This document shows positions 48,401-61,700 of a stretch of 64,000 nucleotides of DNA, one piece after another. Made by a program: the position numbers and the translations under genes. This DNA is from Lepidurus packardi (taxonomy: Eukaryota; Arthropoda; Branchiopoda; Notostraca; Triopsidae). The first letter of the stretch is position 1; each line of letters begins with the position of its first letter. Under the pieces are notes generated by a model that had not been told where the DNA came from, ran no database searches, and saw only the letters and a program-made list of their open reading frames with translations. The stretch is from contig JAKZAN010000073.1 of assembly GCA_023053545.1 (NCBI GenBank), positions 106,998 through 170,997 on the forward strand, given 5' to 3'.

Positions 48401-51400
48401 AAGTACGAAAGGAATGAATTCAGTAAGTAAGGAATTCAATCAATCCTACATAATTAATTAAGTCCGTAAGGAATTAATTCAGTCCGTAAGGAACTAATTC
48501 AGTACGTAAGGAATTAATTCGTTCCGAAAGGAATTAACTAAATCTGTAAGGAATTAATTCAGTAAGTAAGGAATTCAATCAATCCTAAATAATTAATTCA
48601 GTCAGTAAGGAATTAATTAAGTACGTAAGGAATTAATTTAGTCTGAAAGGAATTAATTCAGTCCGTAAGGAATAAATTCAGTCCGTAAGGAATTAATTCA
48701 ATCCGTTAGGAATTAATTCAGTCCGTAAGGAATTAATTCATTCCGAAAGGAATTAATTCAGTCCATAAGGAATTAATTCAGTCCGTAATGAATTAATTCA
48801 GTCCGTAAGGAATTAATTCAGTCCGTAAGGAATTAATTCAGTCAGTAAGGAATTAAATCAGGCCGTACGGAATTAATTCATTCCGTAAGGAATTAATTCA
48901 GTCCGTAAGGAATTAATTCAGTAAGTAAGGAATTCAATCAATCCTAAAGAATTAATTCAGTCCGTAAGGAAATAATTCAGTCCGTAAGGAATTAATTCAG
49001 TTTCTATGGATTAATTAAGTCCGTAATGAATTAATTCAGTAAGTAAAGAATTCAATCAATCCTAAAGAATTAATTCAGTCCGTAAGGAATTAATTCAGTA
49101 GGTAAGGAATTTAATCAATCCTAAATAATTAATTCAGTCCTTAAGGAATTAATTAAGTACGTAAGGAATTAATTCAGTCCGTAAGGAACTAATTAAGTAC
49201 GTAAGGAATTAATTCAGTCTGAAAGGAATTAATTAAGTCCGTAGGGAATTAATTCGGTCCGTAAGGAATTATTTCAGTCCGTAAGGAACTAATTCAGTCC
49301 GTAAGGAATTAATTCAGTCCGTAAGGAATTAATTCAATCCGTACGGAATTAGTTCAGTCCGTAAGGAATTAATTCGTTCCGAAAGGAATTAACTAAATCG
49401 GTAACGAATTAATTAAGTACGAAAGGAATGAATTCAGTAAGTAAGGAATTCAATCAATCCTACATAATTAATTAAGTCCGTAAGGAATTAATTCAGTCCG
49501 TAAGGAACTAATTCAGTACGTAAGGAATTAATTCGTTCCGAAAGGAATTAACTAAATCTGTAAGGAATTAATTCAGTAAGTAAGGAATTCAATCAATCCT
49601 AAATAATTAATTCAGTCAGTAAGGAATTAATTAAGTACGTAAGGAATTAATTCAGTCTGAAAGGAATTAATTCAGTCCGTAAGGAATAAATTCAGTCCGT
49701 AAGGAATTAATTCAATCCGTTAGGAATTAATTCAGTCCGTAAGGAATTAATTCATTCCGAAAGGAATTAATTCAGTCCATAAGGAATTAATTCAGTCCGT
49801 AATGAACTAATTCAGTCCGTAAGGAATTAATTCAGTCCGTAAGGAATTAATTCAGTCAGTAAGGAATTAAATCAGGCCGTACGGAATTAATTCATTCCGT
49901 AAGGAATTAATTCAGTCCGTAAGGAATTAATTCAGTAAGTAAGGAATTCAATCAATCCTAAAGAATTAATTCAGTCCGTAAGGAAATAATTCAGTCCGTA
50001 AGGAATTAATTCAGTTTCTTTGGATTAATTAAGTCCGTAATGAATTAATTCAGTAAGTAAAGAATTCAATCAATCCTAAAGAATTAATTCAGTCCGTAAG
50101 GAATTAATTCAGTCCGTAAGGAATTAATTCAGTCCGTAAGGAATTAATTAATTACGTAAGGAATTTATTCAGTAAGTAAGGAATTCAATAAATCCTAAAT
50201 AATTAACTCAGTCCGTAAGTAATTAATTAAGTACGAAAGGAATGAATTCAGTAAGTAAGGAATTCAATCAATCCTAAATAATTAATTAAGTCCGTAAGGA
50301 ATTAATTCAGTAGGTAAGGAATTCAATCAATCCTAAATAACTAATTCAGTCCGTAACTAATTAATTAAGTACGTATGGAATTAATTCAGTCTGAAAGGAA
50401 TTAATTAAGTCCGTAGGGAATTAATTCAGTCCGTAAGGAATTAATTCAGTCCGTAAGGAATTAATTCAATCCGTAAGGAATTAGTTCAGTCCGTAAGGAA
50501 ATAATTCGTTCCGAAAGGAATTAACTAAATCGGTAACGAATTAATTCAGTAAGTAAAGAATTCAATCAATCCTAAAGAATTAATTCAGTCCGTAAGGAAT
50601 TAATTCAGTCCGTAAGGAATTAATTCGTTCCGAAAGGAATTAACTAAATCGGTAACGAATTAATTCAGTAAGTAAAGAATTCAATCAATATTAAAAAATT
50701 AATTCAGTCCGTAAGGAATTAATTCAGTCCGTAAGGAATTAATTCAGTCCGTAACGAATTAATTCAATCCGTTAGGAATTAATTCATTCCGAAAGGAATT
50801 AATTCAGTCCGTAAGGAATTAATTCAGTCCGTAAGGAATTAATTCAGTCCGTAAGGAATTAATTCAGTCCGTAAGGAATTAATTCAATCCGTAAGGAATT
50901 AATTCAATTCGGAAGGAATTAATTCATTCCGAAAGGAATTAGTTCAGTCCGTAAGGAATTAGTTCAGTCCGTAAGGAATTAATTCAGTCCGTAAGGAATT
51001 AATTCAATCCGTAAGGAATTAGTTCAGTCCGTAAGGAATTAATTCGTTCCGAAAGGAATTAACTAAATCGGTAACGAATTAATTCAGTAAGTAAAGAATT
51101 CAATCAATCCTAAAAAATTAATTCAGTCCGTAAGGAATTAATTCAGTCCGTAAGGAATTAATTAAGTACGTAAGGAATTAATTCAGTAAGTAAGGAATTC
51201 AATAAATCCTAAATAATTAATTCAGTCCGTAAGGAATTAATTAAGTCCGTAAGGAACTAATTAAATACGAAAGGAATTAATTCAGTAAGTAAGGAATTCA
51301 ATCAATTCTAAAGAATTAATTCAGTCCGTAAGGAACTAATTCAGTACGTAACGAATTAATTCGTTCCGAAAGGAATTAACTAAATCGGTAAGGAATTATT

Positions 51401-52848
51401 TCAGTAAGTAAGGAATTCAATCAATCCTAAATAATTAATTCAGTCCGTAAGGAATTAATTAAGTACGTAAGGAATTAATTCAGTCTGAAAGGAATTAATT
51501 CAGTCCGTAAGGAATTAATTCAGTCCGTAAGGAATTAATTCATTCCGTAAGGAATAAATTCCGTCCGTAAGGAATTAATTCAGGCCGTGCGGAATTAATT
51601 CATTCCGTAAGGAATTAATTCAGTCCGTAAGGAATTAATTGAGTAAGAAAGGAATTCAATCAATAATGAAGAATTAATTCAGTCCGTAAGGAATTAATTA
51701 AGTCCGTAAAGAATTAATTCAATCCGTAAGGAATTAATTCAGTCCGTAAAGAATTAATTAAGTCGTAAGGAATTAATTCAGTCCGTAAAGAATTAATTAT
51801 GTCCGTAAGGAATTAATTAAGTCCGTAAGGAATTTGTTCAGTCCGTAAGGAATTAATTAAGTCCGTAAGGAATTAATTCAGTCCGTAATGAATTATTTCA
51901 GTCCGTAAAGAATTAATTCAGTCCGTAAGGAATTAATTCAGTCCGTAAGGAATTAATTAAATCCGTAAGGAATTAATTCAGTCCGTAAGGAATTAATTCA
52001 GTAAAAAAGGATTTCAATCAATCCTAAAGAATTAATTCAGTCCGTAAGGAATTAATTAAGTCCGTAAGGAATTTGTTCAGTCCGTAAGGAATTATTTAAG
52101 TCCGTAAGGAATTTGTTCAGTCCGTAAGGGATTAATTAAGTCCGTAAGGAATTAATTCAGTCCGTAATGAATTAATTCAGTCCGTAAAGAATTAATTCAG
52201 TCCGTAAGGAATTAATTCAGTCCGTAAGGAATTTGTTCAGTCCGTAAGGAATTAATTCAGTCCGTAAGGAATTAATTCAGTCCGTAAAGTATTAATTAAG
52301 TCCGTAAGGAATTAATTCAGTCCGTAACTAATTAGTTCAGTCCGCAACGAATTAATTAAGTCCGTAAGGAATTAATTAAGTCCGTAAGGAATTAATTAAG
52401 TCCGTAAGGAATTAATTAAATCCGTAAGGAATTAATTCAGTCCGTAAGGAATTAATTCAGTAAGAAAGGAATTCAATCAATCCTAAAGAATTAATTCAGT
52501 CCGTAAGGAATTAATTAAGTCCGTAAGGAATTAATTCAGTCCGTAATGAATTAATTCACTCCGTAAAGAATTAATTCAGTCCGTAAGGAATTAATTCAGT
52601 CCGTAAGGAATTAATTAAGTCCGTAAGGAATTTATTCAGTCCGTAAGGAATTAATCCAATAAGAAAGGAATTCAATCAATCCTAAAGAATTAATTCAGTC
52701 CGTAAGGAATTAATAAAGTCCATAAGGAATTTATTAAGTCCGTAAGGAATTTGTTCAGTCCGTAAGGAATTTGTTCAGTCCGTAAGGAATTAATTAAGCC
52801 CGTAAGGTATTAATTAAGTCCGTAAGGAATTAATTAAGTCCGTAAGGA
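45475..52848. repeat. 20-bp satellite array, block D
   Basis: Same monomer family, rich in the TTCGTTCCGAAAGG, AACTAAATCGG and CAGTCTGAAAGG variants and in the 19-bp AATTCAATCAATCCTAAA(G/T) variants. A sub-repeat of about 1.0-1.1 kb recurs inside the block: AGGAATTTAATCAATCC lies at 46997, 48091 and 49105. The boundary between the two 8.7-kb units falls inside at 50042. The block ends with the second AAGTCCGTAAGGA target-site copy (52836-52848). No gene seen. Confidence 0.96.
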
Positions 52849-54073
52849 TACCCCTATTGGGGTATTGCTATGTGCGGCTAGCATGTTGCCTTTACGGTAT
52901 AGGAGAACGCTATTGTCGCAAGATTATATTAACAGAATGACTTAATGTCATAAGGGAGACCTAATAGTAAAGGAGATCTCAAAGAACAAATCGATAATCT
53001 GGGAAGACTATAAAGAACTTAAAGAGAAATTTCAGCTACCAGACATAACACAAAGGAATTTTTTTGAAAACTTGATGGCCCCATGGGAATTTACAGAAAA
53101 ATATATCTTTACGGACATTGACGGACTAACCACAAAGAAGAATCATCAGATAGCAGTGCAATTTGTGTTAGCATTTTTAGAAAATACTTATAGGGATTTT
53201 AAGAAAATATTCACAGACGGATCGAAAGACGAACAAGGAAACACCGGATGTGGAGTATATATAGAAAAAACGGGCGAGACAAAGGAATTTCGCATGCTCC
53301 AAGGATCTTCCATATTGTCAGCTGAACTTACAGCAATTGAAATAGCGTTAGATTCTGTAGCGAATAACCCCCCCGAAAAATTTGTCATTCTAACAGACTC
53401 AATGGCGGCGCTAGCTGTACTAAAAAGCTGGGGTTGCAGAACTCATTTTGATCTCAGCCAACAAATTCAGGGAAAAATAAGAAACTTAATAGTAGATGGT
53501 TGCACAATCAATTTACAATGGATCCATGCCCATATTGGCACCCCTGGTAATGAAGCAGCGGATCAAGCAGCAAAGAGAGGAAGAACCTCCAGCAACGAAA
53601 GAACAAACGGGCTGACAAGCCACGAGCTAAAAACAATCACCAAGCAAAACATCGAAAGAGAGTTTTTGAACGAAATCCTACTGAATACGTCACAGGCCAT
53701 TGTATTGAAGACAGAAACTCTAGGATCCAATAAATGGAGGACCATCAAAAGAAGAAGAAAAGCTGTTGCTGTATTAAGACTCAGATGTGGTCATGGCAAG
53801 ATCGGATCGTGGATGCACAGATTTAATCTACAGGATAGCCCGGTGTGCCGAAACTGTGGTGAGGCAGACGAAACCGGGAAGCATCTAGTCATGGAATGCT
53901 CAACCCTGAGAGCGGAGCGCAACGCTTTATTCAGCAAACTGCGAAGCAAAAACATACCACTGGACTTCGAAGAAATTGTAGGATTCGGAAACAGAACAGT
54001 GCATGATCGGTTTTTTATACAAAACAATTTTATCAAGTTCATAAAACAAACGAAGATTTTAGATTTCATCTGA
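52849..54073 (+). pseudogene. ORF2 C-terminal fragment: RNase H and CCHC knuckle (copy 2)
   Basis: Same reading as copy 1: a linker from the junction, TAA at 52943-52945, then an open frame to TGA at 54071-54073. RNase H acidic residues and the CX2CX8HX4C knuckle are intact. Counted from the TTG at 53072 the fragment has 333 residues and differs from copy 1 only at residue 230, Lys instead of Glu (base 53759, A instead of G). The substitution lies between RNase H and the knuckle and is not at a catalytic position. Confidence 0.88.
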
Positions 54074-54187
54074 AGATGCTAAAGTACCAAACAGTGAGAG
54101 TGTGTTGAAAAAGAAAGCCGAAGGCGATAATGTGGCGCGATAGCGACATGGTTCGCCTCAAAAATATAAAAATACAAATACAAATAC
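54074..54187 (+). other. 3' UTR and AAATAC-rich tail of non-LTR copy 2
   Basis: Same as the copy 1 tail region, ending in tandem AAATAC before AAGTCCGTAAGGA. Confidence 0.7.
54123..54157 (+). other. 3' UTR stem-loop, non-LTR copy 2
   Basis: The same nested stem-loop as at 45410-45444, without change. Confidence 0.55.
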
Positions 54188-57100
54188 AAGTCCGTAAGGA
54201 ATTAATTCAGTCCGTAAGGAACTAATTCAGTACGTAACGAATTAATTCGTTCCGAAAGGAATTAACTAAATCGGTAAGGAATTAATTCAGTCCGTAAGGA
54301 ATTAATTAAGAACGTAAGGAATTAATTCAGTCTGAAAGGAATTAATTCAGTCCGTAAGGAATAAATTCAGTCCGTAAGGAATTAATTCAGTCCGTAAGGA
54401 ATTAATTCAGTCCGCAAGGAATTAATTCATTCCGTAAGGAATTAATTCATTCCGTAAGGAATTAATTCCGTCCGTAAGGAATTAATTCAGTCCGTAAGGA
54501 ATTAATTCATTCCGTAAGGAATTAATTCAGTCCGTAAGGAATTAATTCAGTCCGTAAAGAATTAATTCAGTCCGTAAGGAATTAATTCAGTCCGTAAGGA
54601 ATTAATTCAGTCCGTAAGGAATTAATTCAGTCCGTAAGGAATTAATTCGTTCCGAAAGGATTTAACTAAATCGGTAAGGAATTAATTCAGTAAGTAATTA
54701 ATTCAATCAATCCTAAATAATTAATTCAGTCCGTAAGGAATTAATTAAGTACGTAAGGAATTAATTCAGTCTGAAAGGAATTAATTCAGTCCGTAAGGAA
54801 TTAATTCAGTCCGTAAGGAATTAATTCAGTCCATAATTAATTAGTTCAGTTCGTAAGGAATTAATTCAGTCCGTAAGGAATTAATTCATTCCGTAAGGAA
54901 TTAATTCAGTCCGTAAGGAATTAATTCGTTCCGAAAGGAATTAACTAAATCGGTAACGAATAAATTCAGTAAGTAAAGAATTCAATCAATCCTAAAGAAT
55001 TAATTCAGTCCGTAAGGAATTAATTCAGTCCGTAAGGAATTAATTCAGTAAGTAAGGAATTCAATAAATCCTAAATAATTAATTCAGTCCGTAAGGAATT
55101 AATTCAGTACGTAACGAATTAATTCGTTCCGAAAGGAATTAACTAAATCTTTAAGGAATTAATTCAGTAAGTAAGGAATTCAATCAATCCTAAATAATTA
55201 ATTCAGTCCGTAAGGAATTAATTAAGTACGTAAGGAATTAATTCAGTCTGAAAGGAATTAATTCAGTCCGTAAGGAATTAATTCAGTCCGTAAGGAATTA
55301 ATTCAGTCCCGAATTAATTAATTCTGTCCGTAAGGAATTAATTCAATCCGTAAGGAATTAATTCATTCCGTAAGGAATAAATTCCGTCCGTAAGGAATTA
55401 ATTCAGTCCGTAAGGAATTAATTAAGTACGTAAGGAATTAATTCAGTAAGTAAGGAATTCAATAAATCCTAAATAATTAATTCAGTCCGTAAGGAATTAA
55501 TTCAGTACGTAACGAATTAATTCGTTCCGAAAGGAATTAACTAAATCTTTAAGGAATTAATTCAGTAAGTAAGGAATTCAATAAATCCTAAATAATTAAC
55601 TCAGTCCGTAAGGAATTAATTAAGTACGAAAGGAATGAATTCAGTAAGTAAGGAATTCAATCAATCCTAAATAATTAATTAAGTCCGTAAGGAATTAATT
55701 CAGTAGGTAAGGAATTTAATCAATCCTAAATAATTAATTCAGTCCTTAAGGAATTAATTAAGTACGTAAGGAATTAATTCAGTCCGTAAGGAACTAATTA
55801 AGTACGTAAGGAATTAATTCAGTCTGAAAGGAATTAATTAAGTCCGTAGGGAATTAATTCGGTCCGTAAGGAATTATTTCAGTCCGTAAGGAACTAATTC
55901 AGTCCGTAAGGAATTAATTCAGTCCGTAAGGAATTAATTCAATCCGTACGGAATTAGTTCAGTCCGTAAGGAATTAATTCGTTCCGAAAGGAATTAACTA
56001 AATCGGTAACGAATTAATTAAGTACGAAAGGAATGAATTCAGTAGGTAAGGAATTCAATCAATCCTACATAATTAATTAAGTCCGTAAGGAATTAATTCA
56101 GTCCGTAAGGAACTAATTCAGTACGTAAGGAATTAATTCGTTCTGAAAGGAATTAACTAAATCTGTAAGGAATTAATTCAGTAAGTAAGGAATTCAATCA
56201 ATCCTAAATAATTAATTCAGTCAGTAAGGAATTAATTAAGTACGTAAGGAATTAATTCAATCCGTAAGGAATTAATTCATTCCGTAAGGAATAAATTCCG
56301 TCCGAAATTAATTAATTCAGTCCGTAAGGAATTAATTAAGTACGTAAGGAATTAATTCAGTAAGTAAGGAATTCAATAAATCCTAAATAATTAATTCAGT
56401 CCGTAAGGAATTAATTCAGTACGTAACGAATTAATTCGTTCCGAAAGGAATTAACTAAATCTTTAAGGAATTAATTCAGTAAGTAAGGAATTCAATCAAT
56501 CCTAAATAATTAATTCAGTCCGTAAGGAATTAATTAAGTACGTAAGGAATTAATTCAGTCTGAAAGGAATTAATTCAGTCCGTAAGGAATTAATTCAGTC
56601 CGTAAGGAATTAATTCAGTCCCGAATTAATTAATTCTGTCCGTAAGGAATAAATTCCGTCCGTAAGGAATTAATTCAGTCCGTAAGGAATTAATTAAGTA
56701 CGTAAGGAATTTATTCAGTAAGTAAGGAATTCAATAAATCCTAAATAATTAACTCAGTCCGTAAGGAATTAATTAAGTACGAAAGGAATGAATTCAGTAA
56801 GTAAGGAATTTAATCAATCCTAAATAATTAATTCAGTCCTTAAGGAATTAATTAAGTACGTAAGGAATTAATTCAGTCCGTAAGGAACTAATTAAGTACG
56901 TAAGGAATTAATTCAGTCTGAAAGGAATTAATTAAGTCCGTAGGGAATTAATTCGGTCCGTAAGGAATTATTTCAGTCCGTAAGGAACTAATTCAGTCCG
57001 TAAGGAATTAATTCAGTCCGTAAGGAATTAATTCAATCCGTACGGAATTAGTTCAGTCCGTAAGGAATTAATTCGTTCCGAAAGGAATTAACTAAATCGG

Positions 57101-58754
57101 TAACGAATTAATTAAGTACGAAAGGAATGAATTCAGTAAGTAAGGAATTCAATCAATCCTACATAATTAATTAAGTCCGTAAGGAATTAATTCAGTCCGT
57201 AAGGAACTAATTCAGTACGTAAGGAATTAATTCGTTCCGAAAGGAATTAACTAAATCTGTAAGGAATTAATTCAGTAAGTAAGGAATTCAATCAATCCTA
57301 AATAATTAATTCAGTCAGTAAGGAATTAATTAAGTACGTAAGGAATTAATTCAGTCTGAAAGGAATTAATTCAGTCCGTAAGGAATAAATTCAGTCCGTA
57401 AGGAATTAATTCAATCCGTTAGGAATTAATTCAGTCCGTAAGGAATTAATTCATTCCGAAAGGAATTAATTCAGTCCATAAGGAATTAATTCAGTCCGTA
57501 ATGAATTAATTCAGTCCGTAAGGAATTAATTCAGTCCGTAAGGAATTAATTCAGTCAGTAAGGAATTAAATCAGGCCGTACGGAATTAATTCATTCCGTA
57601 AGGAATTAATTCAGTCCGTAAGGAATTAATTCAGTAAGTAAGGAATTCAATCAATCCTAAAGAATTAATTCAGTCCGTAAGGAAATAATTCAGTCCGTAA
57701 GGAATTAATTCAGTTTCTATGGATTAATTAAGTCCGTAATGAATTAATTCAGTAAGTAAAGAATTCAATCAATCCTAAAGAATTAATTCAGTCCGTAAGG
57801 AATTAATTCAGTAGGTAAGGAATTTAATCAATCCTAAATAATTAATTCAGTCCTTAAGGAATTAATTAAGTACGTAAGGAATTAATTCAGTCCGTAAGGA
57901 ACTAATTAAGTACGTAAGGAATTAATTCAGTCTGAAAGGAATTAATTAAGTCCGTAGGGAATTAATTCGGTCCGTAAGGAATTATTTCAGTCCGTAAGGA
58001 ACTAATTCAGTCCGTAAGGAATTAATTCAGTCCGTAAGGAATTAATTCAATCCGTACGGAATTAGTTCAGTCCGTAAGGAATTAATTCGTTCCGAAAGGA
58101 ATTAACTAAATCGGTAACGAATTAATTAAGTACGAAAGGAATGAATTCAGTAAGTAAGGAATTCAATCAATCCTACATAATTAATTAAGTCCGTAAGGAA
58201 TTAATTCAGTCCGTAAGGAACTAATTCAGTACGTAAGGAATTAATTCGTTCCGAAAGGAATTAACTAAATCTGTAAGGAATTAATTCAGTAAATAAGGAA
58301 TTCAATCAATCCTAAATAATTAATTCAGTCAGTAAGGAATTAATTAAGTACGTAAGGAATTAATTCAGTCTGAAAGGAATTAATTCAGTCCGTAAGGAAT
58401 AAATTCAGTCCGTAAGGAATTAATTCAATCCGTTAGGAATTAATTCAGTCCGTAAGGAATTAATTCATTCCGAAAGGAATTAATTCAGTCCATAAGGAAT
58501 TAATTCAGTCCGTAATGAACTAATTCAGTCCGTAAGGAATTAATTCAGTCCGTAAGGAATTAATTCAGTCAGTAAGGAATTAAATCAGGCCGTACGGAAT
58601 TAATTCATTCCGTAAGGAATTAATTCAGTCCGTAAGGAATTAATTCAGTAAGTAAGGAATTCAATCAATCCTAAAGAATTAATTCAGTCCGTAAGGAAAT
58701 AATTCAGTCCGTAAGGAATTAATTCAGTTTCTTTGGATTAATTAAGTCCGTAAT

Positions 58755-61700
58755 GAATTAATTCAGTAAGTAAAGAATTCAATCAATCCTAAAGAATTAA
58801 TTCAGTCCGTAAGGATATAACTCAGTCCGTAAGGAATTAATTCATTCCGTAAGGAATTAATTCAGTCCATAAGGAATTAAATCAGTCAGTAAGGAAATAA
58901 ATCAGACCGTTCGGAATTAATTCATTCCGTAAGGAATTAATTCAGTCCGTAAGGAATTAATTCAGTCCGTAAGGAATTAATTCAGTCCGTAAGGAATTAA
59001 TTCAGTAATAATTCGTTCCGAAAGGAATTAACTGAATCAGTAACGAATTAATTCAGTATGTAAAGAATTCAATCAATCGTAAAGAATTAATTCAGTCCGT
59101 AAGGAATTAATTCCGTCCGTAAGGAATTAATTCAGTCCGTAAGGAATTAATTCAGTCCGTAAGGAGTTAATTCAGTCCGTAAGGAATTAATTCAGTCCGT
59201 AAGGAATTAATTCAGTCCGTAAGGAATTAATTCAGTCCGTAATTACTTAATTCATTCCGTAAGGAATTAATTCAGTCCGTAACGAATTAATTCAATCCGT
59301 TAGGAATTAATTCAGTCCGTAAGGAATTAATTCAGTCCGTAAGGAATTAATTCAGTCCGTAGGGAATTAATTCAATCCGTTAGGAATTAATTCAGTCCGT
59401 AAGGAATTAATTCAGTCCGTAAGGAATTATTTCAGTCCGTAAGGAATTAATTCAGTCCGTAAGGAATTAATTCAGTCCGTAACGAATTAATTCAATCCGT
59501 AAGGAATTAATTCAGTCCGTAAAGAATTAATTCATTCCGAAAGGAATTAATTCAGTCCGTAAGGAATTAGTTCAGTCCGTAAGGAATTAATTCAGTCCGT
59601 AAGGAATTAATTCAGTAAGAAAGGAATTCTATCAATCCTAAAGAATTAATTCAGTCCGTAAGGAATTATATCAGGCCGTAAAGGAATTCATTCATTCCGT
59701 AAGGAATTAATTCTGTCCGTAAGGAATTAATTCAGTAAGAAAGGAATTCAATCAATCCTAAAGAATTAATTCAGTCCGTAAGGAATTAATTCAGTAAGAA
59801 AGGAATTCAATCAATCCCAAAGAATTAATTCAGTCCGTAAGGAATTAATTCAGTCCGTAAGGAATTAATTATATACGTAAGGAATTAATTCAGTAAGTAA
59901 GGAATTCAAAAAATCCTAAATAATTAATTCAGTCCGTAAGGAACTAATTCAGCACGTAAGGAATTAATTCGTTCCGAAAGGAATTAACTAAATCGGTAAG
60001 GATTTAATTCAGTAAGTAAGGAATTCAATCAGACCGTACGGAGTTAATTCATTCCGTAAGGAATTAATCAATTCCGTAAGGAATTAATCAATTCCGTAAG
60101 GAATTAATTCAGTCAGTAAGGAATTAAATCAGGCCGTACGGAATTAATTCATTCCGTAAGGAATTAATTCAGTCCGTAAGGAATTAATTCAGTCCGTAAG
60201 GAATTAATTCAGTAAGTAAGGAATTCAATCAATCAAAAAGAATTAATTCAGTCCGTTAGGAATTAATTCAGTCCGTAAGGAATTAATTCAGTCCGTAAGG
60301 AATTAATTCAGTAAGAAAGGAATTCAATCAATCCCAAAGAATTAATTCAGTCCGTAAGGAATTAATTCAGTCCGTAAGGAATTAATTATATACGTAAGGA
60401 ATTAATTCAGTAAGTAAGGAATTCAAAAAATCCTAAATAATTAATTCAGTCCGTAAGGAACTAATTCAGCACGTAAGGAATTAATTCGTTCCGAAAGGAA
60501 TTAACTAAATCGGTAAGGATTTAATTCAGTAAGTAAGGAATTCAATCAGACCGTACGGAGTTAATTCATTCCGTAAGGAATTAATCAATTCCGTAAGGAA
60601 TTAATCAATTCCGTAAGGAATTAATTCAGTCAGTAAGGAATTAAATCAGGCCGTACGGAATTAATTCATTCCGTAAGGAATTAATTCAGTCCGTAAGGAA
60701 TTAATTCAGTCCGTAAGGAATTAATTCAGTAAGTAAGGAATTCAATCAATCAAAAAGAATTAATTCAGTCCGTTAGGAATTAATTCAGTCCGTAAGGAAT
60801 TAATTCAGTCCGTAAGGAATTAATTCAGTCCGTAAGGAATTAATTCAGTAATAATTCGTTCCGAAAGGAATTAACTGAATCAGTAACGAATTAATTCAGT
60901 ATGTAAAGAATTCAATCAATCGTAAAGAATTAATTCAGTCCGTAAGGAATTAATTCCGTCCGTAAGGAATTAATTCAGTCCGTAAGGAATTAATTCAGTC
61001 CGTAAGGAGTTAATTCAGTCCGTAAGGAATTAATTCAGTCCGTAAGGAATTAATTCAGTCCGTAAGGAATTAATTCAGTCCGTAAGGACTTAATTCATTC
61101 CGTAAGGAATTAATTCAGTCCGTAACGAATTAATTCAATCCGTTAGGAATTAATTCAGTCCGTAAGGAATTAATTCAGTCCGTAAGGAATTAATTCAGTC
61201 CGTAGGGAATTAATTCAATCCGTTAGGAATTAATTCAGTCCGTAAGGAATTAATTCAGTCCGTAAGGAATTATTTCAGTCCGTAAGGAATTAATTCAGTC
61301 CGTAAGGAATTAATTCAGTCCGTAACGAATTAATTCAATCCGTAAGGAATTAATTCAGTCCGTAAGGAATTAATTCATTCCGAAAGGAATTAATTCAGTC
61401 CGTAAGGAATTAGTTCAGTCCGTAAGGAATTAATTCAGTCCGTAAGGAATTAATTCAGTAAGAAAGGAATTCTATCAATCCTAAAGAATTAATTCAGTCC
61501 GTAAGGAATTATATCAGGCCGTAAAGGAATTCATTCATTCCGTAAGGAATTAATTCTGTCCGTAAGGAATTAATTCAGTAAGAAAGGAATTCAATCAATC
61601 CTAAAGAATTAATTCAGTCCGTAAGGAATTAATTCAGTAAGAAAGGAATTCAATCAATCCCAAAGAATTAATTCAGTCCGTAAGGAATTAATTCAGTCCG

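Larger units (their letters stand above)
41349..50041. repeat. Tandem segmental duplication, unit 1 (8,693 bp) carrying non-LTR copy 1
   Basis: The string beginning GAATTAATTCAGTAAGTAAA followed by GAATTCAATCAATCC occurs at 41349, 50042 and 58755, marking both ends of two adjacent units. Between them the monomer order, the non-LTR insertion and its junctions correspond. This unit lacks one AAGTCCGTAAGG monomer that is present in unit 2 (two here against three there, near 43660 and 52360), which accounts for the 20-bp length difference. Confidence 0.88.
52849..54187 (+). mobile_element. 5'-truncated non-LTR retrotransposon, copy 2
   Basis: It corresponds base for base to 44136-45474 at offset 8,713, with the same 5' truncation point, the same 13-bp flank repeat (52836-52848 and 54188-54200) and the same in-frame stop. 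Identical truncation and flanks exclude an independent insertion; it was copied as part of the 8.7-kb unit. Confidence 0.9.
50042..58754. repeat. Tandem segmental duplication, unit 2 (8,713 bp) carrying non-LTR copy 2
   Basis: The direct repeat of 41349-50041. By eye I found six substitutions against unit 1 (45046/53759, 47332/56045, 47971/56684, 48032/56745, 48639/57352, 49580/58293) and one extra 20-bp monomer near 52400. The list is not exhaustive. Similarity to unit 1 ends just after 58755-58815, where a different monomer order begins. Confidence 0.88.
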
